This document shows positions 19,730 to 28,800 of a stretch of DNA of 64,000 nucleotides, one piece after another (the first letter of the stretch is position 1; each line of letters opens with the position of its first letter). The notes beneath the pieces were generated by a model. The model searched no databases, was not told the DNA's origin, and saw nothing but the letters and a program-made list of their open reading frames with translations. The position numbers and the translations under genes are program-made. The DNA is from Desulfovibrio sp. (GTDB lineage: Bacteria; Desulfobacterota; Desulfovibrionia; Desulfovibrionales; Desulfovibrionaceae), in the NCBI GenBank assembly GCA_031287575.1, contig JAITSV010000076.1:62001-126000 (forward strand), written 5' to 3'.

Positions 19730-21082
19730 ATGTCCACATCCACCGCAACCCCGCACGCGGCCCACGGCCAGCCGGAAGCGCCGCCCGCCGCGCACGCCGC
19801 AACGGGGCTTCCGCAGCCCGGCCCCGGCCAGTGGGAACCGGGCAGGCGGGTCATCGCGCCGTCCCTCGCGCCGCTGCCCGGCCACCAATGGCAGGAAGAA
19901 CCGCTCATGTCGCACGACGGCATGCACGTGGCCGCCGTGGTCCGGCAGGAGGACGACAGCTTTACCATGCGCGTGGACGACGGCGTCTGGGACGCGGGCT
20001 TCGACAAGGTCTGGTCGCCGCGCTTCCTGCCCGACGGACGGCTGGCCGCCATCGTCCAGCAGGACGGGGAATGGACCGTGGCCGTGGACGGCGAACCGTG
20101 GCCGGAAACCTACGGGTTCATCTGGTCGCTGCTGCACGGCCCCGCCGGAAAGCTGATCGCCGCCGTGCAGCAGGACATGCGCTACGGCATGATCGTGGAC
20201 GGCGAGCCCTGGGAAACGCTGTACGAGAACGCCAACAACTTCGCCCTCAGCCCCGACGGCCGCCGCACCGCCGCCGTGGTGCAGACCGTGCCGCTGGGCC
20301 AGGCCGACATCGAGACCTTCGTGCGGGGCGTGTACAGCGTGGCCGTTGATGGCGAGGCATGGGACCACAACTTCATGAACGTATGGACGCCCGTGTTCGA
20401 CAACCGCAACGACCGGGTGGCCGCGCAGGTGCGCCTTTCCCATTCCGAGTACACCGTGGCCGTCAACGGCACGCCGTGGCCCGCCACCTTCCCCTGCGTG
20501 TGGGAGCCCTGTTTCGACCCGGCCACCGGCGCGGTGGCCGCGCCGGTGCGCAAGGATGGCCGCTGGGGCATGGCCCTGGACGGCACCCTGCTGTGGGAGG
20601 CGCGCTTCTTCCAGTGCTGGTCGCCCGCCTGGAGCCCCGACGGGCGGCACCTGTGGGCCATCGTGGCCCCCAGGTACGGCAGCTTCACCGTGGCCCGGGA
20701 CGCATCGCCCTGGCCGTTCACCGCACCGGTGATCACCGACCTCGTCGTGTCGCCCGACGGCACCCGCGCCGCGGCCCTGGCCAGCAACGACAACACCGCC
20801 TGGCAGGTGGTGGTGGACGGCGTGGCCTGGCCCGGCAAGTGGGACATGGCCTGGCGGCCCGTGTTCAGCCCGTGCGGCCGGCACGTGGCGGTGCGGGTGC
20901 GCGAAGGAGCCCGTGAAACGGTGCTGCTGGATGGCCGCCCGTGGCGCGACGCCTTCACCACGGCGTGGGACCCGGTGTTCGGCCCCGCCGATTCCGGTTC
21001 CGGCTTCACCGTACTGTTACGGGGCATCCGTGACGGCGCGTGCGAACGGTGGGTGGCCACTCCCGACGACTTCAGGGCCTGA
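19730..21082 (+). CDS. tmcD: TmcD, tryptophan-rich subunit of the Tmc electron-transfer complex
   Basis: A 450-residue cytoplasmic protein (no signal peptide or membrane segment) of the Tmc complex, which links the periplasmic cytochrome c3 pool to cytoplasmic reduction in sulfate reducers. After a Pro/Ala-rich leader, about nine or ten imperfect repeats of 40-45 residues can be seen, each of the form V-DG-PW----F--VW-P-F-PDG---AA-V, as expected of a beta-propeller. Trp is strikingly frequent. GGAGG precedes the ATG. It is the first gene of a tmcD-C-B-A operon. Identity rests on the neighbours and the Trp-rich repeats. Confidence 0.85.
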   Translation: MSTSTATPHAAHGQPEAPPAAHAATGLPQPGPGQWEPGRRVIAPSLAPLPGHQWQEEPLMSHDGMHVAAVVRQEDDSFTMRVDDGVWDAGFDKVWSPRFLPDGRLAAIVQQDGEWTVAVDGEPWPETYGFIWSLLHGPAGKLIAAVQQDMRYGMIVDGEPWETLYENANNFALSPDGRRTAAVVQTVPLGQADIETFVRGVYSVAVDGEAWDHNFMNVWTPVFDNRNDRVAAQVRLSHSEYTVAVNGTPWPATFPCVWEPCFDPATGAVAAPVRKDGRWGMALDGTLLWEARFFQCWSPAWSPDGRHLWAIVAPRYGSFTVARDASPWPFTAPVITDLVVSPDGTRAAALASNDNTAWQVVVDGVAWPGKWDMAWRPVFSPCGRHVAVRVREGARETVLLDGRPWRDAFTTAWDPVFGPADSGSGFTVLLRGIRDGACERWVATPDDFRA

Positions 21083-21104
21083 CGGGCCAGCGGAGGCAAC
21101 AGCA

Positions 21105-21764
21105 ATGCAGCAACTGTACAATTTCGCCGTGGGGCCCCTGGCCTGGATTGCCTGGGCCGTGTTTCTGGGCGGGTCGGCCTGGCGCCTGTCCTCCATGTGG
21201 GCGCTGGCCCGCAAGAAGGACATGAACGCCGTGGCCTACATGGACGTACGTTTCGCCGCGCGCTCCATGGCGCGCTGGGCAACCCCGTTCGCCACCCTGG
21301 GCTGGCGGGCCAACCCCGCCGTCACCGTGGCCACCTTCGCCTTTCACACCGCGCTCGGCCTGCTGCTGCTCTTCGCGCCGGGGCACGCGGTACTGTGGGA
21401 TTACGCCTTCGGCGTCAATGTATGGTCGCTGCCGGAAGGCATCGCCGACACCCTGACCGTGCTGGTCATCCTGCTGTGCGGGTTCTTCGCGTGGCGCAGG
21501 CTGCAACTGCCCACGGTCCGCTTCGTCACCCGGCCCATGGACTGGCTGGTGCTGGCGCTGGTGGCCGTGCCGTGCATCACCGCGTTCCTGGCCAAGCAGC
21601 AGATCGGCGACAACCTGCTGCTGTCCACCCTGCACGTGCTGTCGGGCGAGGCCACGCTGATGGCCCTGCCGTTCACCCGGCTGTCGCACGCCATCTTCTC
21701 GCCCTTCACGCGGGCCTACATGGGCTCGGAGTTCGGCGGGGTGCGCCACTGCCCCGACTGGTAG
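21105..21764 (+). CDS. tmcC: TmcC, cytochrome b-like membrane subunit of Tmc
   Basis: A 219-residue integral membrane protein with five predicted helices, among them FAVGPLAWIAWAVFLGG, VATFAFHTALGLLLLFAPG, TLTVLVILLCGFFAW and WLVLALVAVPCITAFLA. Histidines in helix 2 and in LSTLHVLSG are candidate heme b ligands, as in the NarI/DsrM-type subunits of related complexes. It would carry electrons across the membrane between TmcA and TmcB. It follows tmcD by 22 bases with GGAGG before the ATG. Confidence 0.9.
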   Translation: MQQLYNFAVGPLAWIAWAVFLGGSAWRLSSMWALARKKDMNAVAYMDVRFAARSMARWATPFATLGWRANPAVTVATFAFHTALGLLLLFAPGHAVLWDYAFGVNVWSLPEGIADTLTVLVILLCGFFAWRRLQLPTVRFVTRPMDWLVLALVAVPCITAFLAKQQIGDNLLLSTLHVLSGEATLMALPFTRLSHAIFSPFTRAYMGSEFGGVRHCPDW

Positions 21765-21871
21765 GTGGGGCGCGCGCCCCGGCGCCCTGACAGGTGCCGC
21801 CAGACGGATACGGACAGACCGGACGGATTCATCGGAAGGGCGCACGGCGCCATCCCACGGGAGACAACCAC

Positions 21872-23209
21872 ATGAGCGCAACGGAATTCTCGGGCATCGC
21901 GGAACGCCGCATAGAAGACGCCAACCTCGTGCGGGGCGTGGCCGCCCTGACGCGCGAACGCATCGAACGCGTGGTCAAGGCGGTGACCAGGGGCGAGGCC
22001 GGGGCGCGCCTTGCCGTCTACCATGAAACCTGCATGCGTTGCGGCATGTGCGCCGACGCCTGCCACTACTGCATCTCGCACGACGGCGACCCCACCTATT
22101 CGCCCGTGGGCAAGATGGAACAGACCATGTGGAAGCTGCTGCGCACGGGCGGGAAGGTGGACCCGGACGACATCTACGGCATGGCCCAGATCGCCTACAC
22201 GGAATGCAACCTGTGCCGCCGTTGCGTGCACTACTGTCCCGTGGGCATCGATACCGGCTACGTCATGAGCCTGGTGCGGCGCATCTGCCATCGCCTGGGC
22301 GTGGTGCCGCTGTACATCCAGGATACCGCGCACAGCCACTCCGGCACCATGAACCAGATGTGGGTCAAGGAAGACGAGTGGATCGACAGCCTGGTGTGGC
22401 AGGAAGACGAGGCGCGCAGCGAAATTCCCGCGCTCCGCATCCCCTTCGACAAGGAGGGGGCGGACTTCCTGTACTCGGTCATCGCGCCGGAACCCAAGTT
22501 CCGTACCCAGCTCATCTACCAGGCGGCGGTGATCTTCGACCAGGCCGGGATGGACTGGACCATGCCCTCGTCCCCCGGCTGGGACAACAGCGACATGTGC
22601 ATGTTCACCGGCGACTACGAAATGATGGGGCGGCTGAAGCGCTGCCACTTCGAGATGGCCCAGAAGCTGAAGGTGAAACGCATCGTCATGGGTGAATGCG
22701 GGCACGCCTTCCGGTCCGTGTATGACGTGGGCAACCGCTGGCTGGGCTGGAAGAACCACCCCGTGCCCATCGTGCATTCGGTGGAGTTCTTCTGGGAACT
22801 GCTGACCGAGGGCAAGATAAAGCTGGCCAAGAAGTTCGACGAGCCGGTGACCATCCACGACCCGTGCAACATCATCCGGGGGCGTGGCCTGATGGACAAG
22901 CTGCGCGAGGTCACCCACGCCCTGTGCTCCAACGTGGTGGAAATGTCCCCCACGCGTGAACACAACCTGTGCTGCTGCGCGGGCGGCGGGGTGATCAACT
23001 GCGGCCCGCCCTTCAAGGGCGTGCGCCTGGCGGGCAACAAGGCCAAGGCCGACCAGCTTGCCGCCACGGGCGTGCACACGGTGGTGGCCCCCTGCCACAA
23101 CTGCCACGGCGGGCTCGAGGACATCATCAACCACTACAAACTCGGCATGCACACCAAGTTCCTGGGCGACCTGATCTACGACTGCATGGAAAAGCCCGGC
23201 GCCGCGTAG
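21872..23209 (+). CDS. tmcB: TmcB, HdrD-like iron-sulfur subunit of Tmc
   Basis: A 445-residue cytoplasmic iron-sulfur protein. Two ferredoxin motifs lie at Cys54-57-60-64 (CMRCGMCADAC) and Cys112-115-118-122 (CNLCRRCVHYCP). The C-terminal half carries CCG-type cysteine-rich segments (GECGHAF; HDPCN, then LCCCAGGG, then PCHNCHGG), as in the HdrD subunit of heterodisulfide reductase, where they hold a non-cubane [4Fe-4S] cluster. It would be the cytoplasmic redox end of the complex. It lies in the operon between tmcC and tmcA. Confidence 0.93.
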   Translation: MSATEFSGIAERRIEDANLVRGVAALTRERIERVVKAVTRGEAGARLAVYHETCMRCGMCADACHYCISHDGDPTYSPVGKMEQTMWKLLRTGGKVDPDDIYGMAQIAYTECNLCRRCVHYCPVGIDTGYVMSLVRRICHRLGVVPLYIQDTAHSHSGTMNQMWVKEDEWIDSLVWQEDEARSEIPALRIPFDKEGADFLYSVIAPEPKFRTQLIYQAAVIFDQAGMDWTMPSSPGWDNSDMCMFTGDYEMMGRLKRCHFEMAQKLKVKRIVMGECGHAFRSVYDVGNRWLGWKNHPVPIVHSVEFFWELLTEGKIKLAKKFDEPVTIHDPCNIIRGRGLMDKLREVTHALCSNVVEMSPTREHNLCCCAGGGVINCGPPFKGVRLAGNKAKADQLAATGVHTVVAPCHNCHGGLEDIINHYKLGMHTKFLGDLIYDCMEKPGAA

Positions 23210-23228
23210 GCACGGCAAGGAGCACCCG

Positions 23229-23702
23229 ATGAAGGCACCACGTTCCCTGCCCCGGGCACCAAGGCTTGCGACGCAACCGGCCATCGTCACGGCGATCCTG
23301 GCCACCGCGCTGCTGTTCCTGCTGTTGCCGCCCGTGGCCATGGCCCCGGCGCAGGAAGACATGAAGACATTGGCGCCCGAGGCCCTGGCCCCGCAGTCGC
23401 GCCCCGCCGCCCGGTTCGTGCACGACACGCACAACGAAAAGGCCAGGATCGACGAATGCGGCACCTGCCACCACGGCACCACCGAGGACGGACGGCGCGA
23501 CGCCACGGCCGCCACGTCCGAGGGCACCCCCTGCGCCGACTGTCATGCCGTCCACGGAGGCGGGGGAGGCGGGGGAGGCGGGGGAGGCAAGACCGGCAAG
23601 GGCACGCCGCTGGAGCGCGCCTACCATCGCCAGTGCATGGGATGCCACAGGGAGCAGGGCAAGGGCCCCACCACCTGCGGCGGCTGCCACACCAAGGCCT
23701 GA
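23229..23702 (+). CDS. tmcA: TmcA, tetraheme type II cytochrome c3
   Basis: A 157-residue secreted cytochrome with four CXXCH heme sites near residues 77, 102, 136 and 150, the last just before the C-terminus. A long N-terminal region contains a hydrophobic export helix (VTAILATALLFLLLPPVAMA). Additional His residues (HDTH, AVH, YH) can supply the second axial ligands. It accepts electrons from type I cytochrome c3 and passes them to TmcC. A run of 11 Gly near residues 110-120, encoded by a GGCGGGGGA tandem repeat, lies between hemes 2 and 3 and looks like a recent expansion. The Shine-Dalgarno is AAGGAG. Confidence 0.93.
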   Translation: MKAPRSLPRAPRLATQPAIVTAILATALLFLLLPPVAMAPAQEDMKTLAPEALAPQSRPAARFVHDTHNEKARIDECGTCHHGTTEDGRRDATAATSEGTPCADCHAVHGGGGGGGGGGGKTGKGTPLERAYHRQCMGCHREQGKGPTTCGGCHTKA

Positions 23703-23787
23703 GGCGCGACGGCGCAACGGCAACAACGGTAACCGGCCCCCTGCGGCATCCCGCGTCACACCGGACGGAGAACACCCCGGAGAACTC

Positions 23788-24354
23788 ATGGACACCGTGC
23801 ACCTTGCCCCCGACGGAACGCTCCGCGCCCCCGACGGAAGCACCCACGCCGACCCGCTGCCCTGCCTGCGGCTGGCGGCGGTGCTGGACGCGGGCTGCAC
23901 GCTGCGCACGTTCTTCGCCCTGCTGACCCGGCATGCCGAACTGCAACGCCTTGGCCCGTTCCTGCCCGCCGCCGTGGCCGAGGCGGCCCGCTGCCCGGCC
24001 GAAGGCTGCCGGGCCGAGGGGCTGACCGGCCTTGCCCTGCGCAAGACGGTGGACCTCATCGGCTACCCCGGCGGCCCGCGCGCGGAGATCTACCTGTCCT
24101 TGCGGGCGCTGGCGCCGGGGGCCAACAGCCCCTGCGGCCGTGACGGCGAAACGGAACACGAAATCAGATTCATCCCGCTCGATGCCCTACTGGATCTGCC
24201 GCTCTCGCTGGGCGGCCTGCGACACGTGGTTTTCGGGGACAGGACGCGGGTGCTCGACTGCGAGACCACCTTCAGCCTGTTCGAAGTCATCGAGGGCCTC
24301 GCATGGGAGCTCGGCTTCCAGGGCGGCGCCAGACACTGCAGCCTACGGAGGTAA
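23788..24354 (+). CDS. Hypothetical protein of the tmc operon
   Basis: A 188-residue soluble protein without signal peptide, helix or recognised domain. It starts MDTVHLAPDGTL and has several Cys (AARCPAEGCRAEG, NSPCGRDG, LDCETT). It sits between tmcA and the universal stress protein gene, whose start is five bases beyond its stop, so it is co-transcribed with both. The start is set by GGAG eight bases upstream. A role in assembling or controlling the Tmc complex is inference from position only. Confidence 0.8.
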   Translation: MDTVHLAPDGTLRAPDGSTHADPLPCLRLAAVLDAGCTLRTFFALLTRHAELQRLGPFLPAAVAEAARCPAEGCRAEGLTGLALRKTVDLIGYPGGPRAEIYLSLRALAPGANSPCGRDGETEHEIRFIPLDALLDLPLSLGGLRHVVFGDRTRVLDCETTFSLFEVIEGLAWELGFQGGARHCSLRR

Positions 24355-24359
24355 ACGCC

Positions 24360-25277
24360 ATGTTCGGTAAGATCCTCTTTGCAACGTCGGCCTCGCCGGC
24401 ATGCGACAACGCGGCCAAGGTGGCCTTCGAACTGGCCCGGCGCAACGAAGCGCGCCTGTATGTCTTCCACGTGCTGGGGGTGCCCACGCGCGGCTTCGGC
24501 CAGTACGTGCGCGACCTGAAGTCGGGCGAGGAAGAAGTGGCCGACGCGGACTACCGCGAATGGGTCACCGAGGAACTGAAGCACGTCTACGAGGCCCAGT
24601 TCAAGGAATTCGGCCCGCCCAATTCCGCGCTGCAACTGGCCGTGGGGGTTCCGCACACCGAAATCCTGCGCTTCGCCCGGCAGGAAGGGGTGGACCTGAT
24701 CGTCATGGGCGCGCACGGGCGCGACGAGGACGCCGCCGCCTCGCGGGTGCGCTCCATCATCGGCAACACCATGCAGAAGGTGTCCAAGTCGGCCCGGTGT
24801 CCGGTGCTGATCGTCAACCGGCCCTGCAACACCTGTTGGCACATGTTCTCCAACATCGTGTTCAGCACCGACTTCTCCAAGCCCGCCGACGCAGCCTTCC
24901 AGTTCGCCTACAGGACCGCGCGCGAGGTGGGCGCCAAGCTGTACCTGTTCCACGCTTGCGACCTTGGCGGCTCCGGGCTGTACCCCAGCCAGGCCGAGAT
25001 CGAACGCCAGCTCGACCGGGCGCGCAAGCAGATGCAGGACAGGTACGTGAGCAAGATGACCGACTACGACAATTACCAGGTGGAAATCTGGGAAGGCACG
25101 CCGTATGTGGAAATCCTGAAGTATGCCCGTGACCGCCAGGCGGACCTTATCGTCATGGCTCACCACGCCAGGGACGTTCCCGCCGAGGACGCGGAAATCG
25201 GTTCCACCGTGGAGCAGGTGGTGCTGCGCTCCGCCTGTCCGGTGGCCAGTGTCACCCACGAAGAACGCGTGGCCTGA
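24360..25277 (+). CDS. Tandem universal stress protein (two UspA domains)
   Basis: A 305-residue cytoplasmic protein made of two UspA folds, about residues 1-155 and 160-305. The first half keeps nucleotide-site landmarks (MGAHGRD, then IIGNTMQKVSKSARCPVLIV); the second keeps AHHARD and GSTVEQVVLRSACPVASV. Each half starts with the typical beta-strand and Ser/Thr pocket (ILFATSAS; IVFSTDFS). GGAGG precedes the ATG. Position in the tmc operon suggests that it ties energy or redox status to this respiratory unit. Confidence 0.92.
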   Translation: MFGKILFATSASPACDNAAKVAFELARRNEARLYVFHVLGVPTRGFGQYVRDLKSGEEEVADADYREWVTEELKHVYEAQFKEFGPPNSALQLAVGVPHTEILRFARQEGVDLIVMGAHGRDEDAAASRVRSIIGNTMQKVSKSARCPVLIVNRPCNTCWHMFSNIVFSTDFSKPADAAFQFAYRTAREVGAKLYLFHACDLGGSGLYPSQAEIERQLDRARKQMQDRYVSKMTDYDNYQVEIWEGTPYVEILKYARDRQADLIVMAHHARDVPAEDAEIGSTVEQVVLRSACPVASVTHEERVA

Positions 25278-25393
25278 CGCCGGCCAGCGGGCTGACGGCA
25301 GGAAGATGACGGCACGGGGCGGCGGCCACGCTGCCCCGCCAGCCGGCGGCGTAGCCGATTCACGACGAGCGACGACCGAACACGGGGCACGAC

Positions 25394-26359
25394 ATGGCGC
25401 TGGTGCTGGTGGTGGACGACGACCTGTCGTTCCGGTTCTTCCTGAAGGCCCTGTTCGAAACCGACGGGCACGAGGCCGTGGCCGCCCGCAACGGCGCGGA
25501 AGGTCTGGAAACGGCCCACAAACGCCGCCCCGACCTGGTGGTGCTGGACGTGATGATGCCGGGCGGCGGGGGCCTGCCCATGTACCGCGCCATGCAGGCC
25601 GACCCCGCCCTGCGTTCCGTGCCGGTGATCATGCTGTCCGGCGTGGGCGGGGCCACCTTTGCCCACGGTCTGTCCATGTGTCAGACGGCAGACGGAGGCA
25701 GGAACGGAGACGGCAGCACGGAGGTGAACGAACCGTTTGCCTACGTGGAAAAGCCCCCCCGGCCCGACAGGCTGCTGGAACTGGCCCACCGGGCGCTGAA
25801 CGGAGCCGGAAACGGAACGGCGGAAATGGCAGGACTGACCGCGCGGGCAGAACGGACAGGACAGGACGGAACCGGGTCGGACCCGGGCGGTATATCCCGG
25901 AAGACAGGGCAGGCAACGGCGTCACCGCGCGCCGCCACGCACGACGCCAAGGAGAATGAGCGCATGCCGTACAAGATACTGGTCGTGGACGACGACCCCT
26001 ACATCGTGAAGTACATGGTGGATATCCTTTCCGACAACGGGTACGCCACCTGCTCCGCCTCGGACGGCAGCGAGGCGCTGGAGGTACTGAAGCGCGAGCG
26101 GCCAGACCTCGTGACGCTGGACCTGGAAATGCCCAACGAGTGGGGACCGCGCTTCTACCGCAAGATGACCAAGGAAGACGCCTTCCGCGACACCCCGGTC
26201 ATCGTCATCAGCGGGCTGTCGGGCATCCACCTGGCCATCCGCAACGCCGTGGCCTCGCTGAAGAAGCCCTTCGACCCCAACCGGCTGCTGGAAATCATCC
26301 GCGAAACGCTGGAAAAACGCGGGGAACTGGCGGCGGAAGCGCCAGTGACCCACCAGTAG
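25394..26359 (+). CDS. Double-receiver response regulator (possible in-frame fusion of two genes)
   Basis: One open frame encodes two receiver domains without an output domain. The first (residues 1-135) has DDD near 8-10 and acceptor Asp in VVLDVMMPG; the second (from 191) has DDD and LDLEMPN. The joining stretch of about 55 residues is Gly/Thr/Arg-rich and reads like translated intergenic DNA. An AAGGAG site nine bases before the second ATG (25964) would allow the second receiver to be made alone. In related Desulfovibrio genomes I recall two separate regulator genes at this place, so loss of a stop codon is likely. The downstream REC-PAS kinase is the probable partner. Confidence 0.85.
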   Translation: MALVLVVDDDLSFRFFLKALFETDGHEAVAARNGAEGLETAHKRRPDLVVLDVMMPGGGGLPMYRAMQADPALRSVPVIMLSGVGGATFAHGLSMCQTADGGRNGDGSTEVNEPFAYVEKPPRPDRLLELAHRALNGAGNGTAEMAGLTARAERTGQDGTGSDPGGISRKTGQATASPRAATHDAKENERMPYKILVVDDDPYIVKYMVDILSDNGYATCSASDGSEALEVLKRERPDLVTLDLEMPNEWGPRFYRKMTKEDAFRDTPVIVISGLSGIHLAIRNAVASLKKPFDPNRLLEIIRETLEKRGELAAEAPVTHQ

Positions 26360-26397
26360 CGCGGCAGGAGCGCGCCAGTGCTCCGACAGTGGCGCAC

Positions 26398-26430
26398 GTT
26401 AGCGCGACGTTAGCGCGACGTTAGCGCAAC
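26398..26430. repeat. Three tandem copies of an 11-base unit
   Basis: GTTAGCGCGAC is repeated three times (the last with one change) just past the double-receiver gene, in a gap of about 350 bases with no supported gene before the kinase. No terminator shape or operator symmetry is evident. Confidence 0.7.
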
Positions 26431-26707
26431 AGGGCGCCCGGCGGCTTCATGGACGGCGGCGGGCCTGGCACCAGGGAAGGCACCCCGCACCGGGGCGGGC
26501 AATACCCTCTCCGGCGGCCCGCCCTTGCCGCGCGCGGCTCCGCGTGGGACAATGGGGCAGCAGGGCGGCCTCCGGCAGCGCCGCTGTCGCGCCGCCCGCC
26601 ACGCCCCATCCCCCGATGGCCGCGCCGGGTACGGCACGGGATTCACCACCCCGCGAAAACCGCATCCGGAGCGCATCGGGCCCACACCGGACCACGAGGA
26701 GCCGCGC

Positions 26708-28762
26708 ATGGGCGCATCGATCCTGCTGGTGGACGACGAGGAAGGCATCCGCACCGTGCTCGGCATCTCGCTTGCCGACGCGGGCTACGACGTGACCACC
26801 GCCGCCAGCGGCGAAGAAGCCCTTGCCCGGTTCGCCGAGCGCAAGCCCGACATCGTGCTCACCGACATCAAGATGCCCGGCCTGTCCGGGCTGGACCTGC
26901 TGGAACGCCTGAAGGCCGCCGACCCGGAGGTGGAGGTCATCATGCTGACCGGCCATGGCGACATGGACCTGGCCATCCAGAGCCTGAAGCGCGACGCCAC
27001 CGACTTCCTCACCAAACCCGTCAACGACGACATGCTCGAGGTGGCCCTGCGCCGCGCCGGGGAACGCATCTCCATGCGCCAGCGCCTGCGCGGATACACC
27101 GAAAACCTGGAACAGATGGTGCGCGACCAGTCGGCCCGGCTGGTGGAGGCGGAACGCCAACTGGCCGCGTTGCAGGTCATGGACGGCATCGCCAGCGGCA
27201 TCCGTTCGCTGTGCAGCGCCCTGGACGACGGGGGACTGTTCAACGAACTGCCCTGCTTCGTGGCCGTGCACAATGCCGACCTTGAAATCGTCTCCACCAA
27301 CCAGCTGTACAAGGAGCGCCTGGGGCACCGCATCGGCAGCCGCAGCTGGGAGGCGTACGCCGGGCGCGGCCCCGGCGACCGGCTGTGCCCGGTGATGCGC
27401 GTGCTGGAAACGGGCGAGGGGTTTCGCTCCAACGAGGTACTGCTGGGCAGGAACGGACAGGAAATTCCGGTCATCGTGAACACCGCGCCCATCTACGGCA
27501 ACGACGGCGAGGTGGAACTGGTGCTGGAGCTTTCGGTGGACATCTCCGAGGTGCGCCGCCTGCGCGAGGATCTGCGCCTGACCCGCGAACGGTTCCGCCA
27601 GCTGTTCGACGAATCCCCCTGCTACGTGGCCGTCATGGACCGCGACTTCGGCGTGGTGGAGGCCAACCGGAGATACCGCGAGGATTTCGGCGACCCCACG
27701 GGCCGCCGCTGCCACGACGCCTTCGCCCACCGCCTGGCCCCCTGTTCCGGCTGCCCCGCCGGGCGCACCTTTGACGACGGGCGGCCCCATCAGGCGGAAA
27801 CCGTGGTCACCGCGCGCGACGGGCGGCAGGTGAACGTGCTGGTGTGGACGGCCCCCCTGCGCGACGCCGAGGGCGCCATCACCGAGGTCATGGAGATGTC
27901 CACGGACATCTCCGAACTGCGCCGCCTGCAGGACCGGCTTTCGCAACTGGGGCTGCTGCTGGGGTCCACGGCGCATGGCATCAAGGGGCTGCTCACCGCG
28001 CTGGACGGCGGGGTGTACCGCCTTGGCAGCGGCATCGCGCGCGGCGACGCGGCGCGGGTGCAGGACAGCCACCAGGACATCCGCCACCTGGTGGACCGGC
28101 TGCGCAAGATGGTGCTGGACCTTTTGTACTACGCCAAGAACCGCGAACTGAACTGGGAAGTGGTGGTCACCCGCGCCTTTGCCGAGGAAACGGCAGCGCT
28201 GGTGGAGGCCAAGGCCACGGAACGCGGGGTGCGCTTTGTGCGGGACTTTACGGCAGTAGGGGCGGATACGGGCGCTGGCGGAAACCCGGAAACGGGGGCG
28301 GACGTCGGCGAGAACGCGGGGACGGCTCAGGCCGGATCAGCGGGAAGCGGTGGTACCGCAGACCTCGGCACCTTCGAGGCGGACACCGGGGCTCTGTCGT
28401 CCGCGCTGGTGAACCTGCTGGAAAACGGAGTGGAAGCCTGCGCGGCGGACACCCGCAAGCAGGACCATGCCGTCACCTTCCGGGTGCGCGGTGCGCCGGA
28501 GGAGGTGACCTTCACCATCATCGACAACGGCACCGGCATGGACCGCGAGACCCGCGAAAAGCTGTTCACCCTGTTCTTCTCGTCCAAGGGCACCGCCGGG
28601 ACGGGCATCGGCCTGTTCGTGGCCAGCCAGGTAGTGCGGCAGCACGGCGGGCACATCGCCGTGGCCTCCGAACCCGGCGAGGGCAGCACCTTCACCGTGT
28701 CGCTGCCGCGCCGCCTGCCGGATGCCGTGAGGCGGGGGGATGCTGACAGTATTGCCAGCTAA
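26708..28762 (+). CDS. REC-PAS-PAS sensor histidine kinase of the tmc unit
   Basis: A 684-residue soluble hybrid-type kinase. The receiver (1-120, acceptor Asp53 in LTDIKMPG) is followed by a coiled segment, two PAS domains, a phosphoacceptor domain (GSTAHGIKGLLTAL) and a HATPase_c domain (NLLENGVEA, IDNGTGMD, GTGIGLF). The second PAS contains a Cys group, CHDAFAHRLAPCSGCPAG, of the kind that recurs in PAS proteins of sulfate reducers and may bind a metal or form a redox switch. A low-complexity Gly/Asn/Thr insert splits the ATPase domain. Its place after the tmc genes suggests that it senses redox or energy state for them. Confidence 0.9.
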   Translation: MGASILLVDDEEGIRTVLGISLADAGYDVTTAASGEEALARFAERKPDIVLTDIKMPGLSGLDLLERLKAADPEVEVIMLTGHGDMDLAIQSLKRDATDFLTKPVNDDMLEVALRRAGERISMRQRLRGYTENLEQMVRDQSARLVEAERQLAALQVMDGIASGIRSLCSALDDGGLFNELPCFVAVHNADLEIVSTNQLYKERLGHRIGSRSWEAYAGRGPGDRLCPVMRVLETGEGFRSNEVLLGRNGQEIPVIVNTAPIYGNDGEVELVLELSVDISEVRRLREDLRLTRERFRQLFDESPCYVAVMDRDFGVVEANRRYREDFGDPTGRRCHDAFAHRLAPCSGCPAGRTFDDGRPHQAETVVTARDGRQVNVLVWTAPLRDAEGAITEVMEMSTDISELRRLQDRLSQLGLLLGSTAHGIKGLLTALDGGVYRLGSGIARGDAARVQDSHQDIRHLVDRLRKMVLDLLYYAKNRELNWEVVVTRAFAEETAALVEAKATERGVRFVRDFTAVGADTGAGGNPETGADVGENAGTAQAGSAGSGGTADLGTFEADTGALSSALVNLLENGVEACAADTRKQDHAVTFRVRGAPEEVTFTIIDNGTGMDRETREKLFTLFFSSKGTAGTGIGLFVASQVVRQHGGHIAVASEPGEGSTFTVSLPRRLPDAVRRGDADSIAS

Positions 28763-28800
28763 CCTACCGCCCCAAAAGACCGGCTTCCGAAACAGTATAA

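Noticed and set aside
26398..26430. Possible CRISPR array
   Set aside because: Eleven-base units directly abutting with no spacers; no cas genes anywhere in the window.
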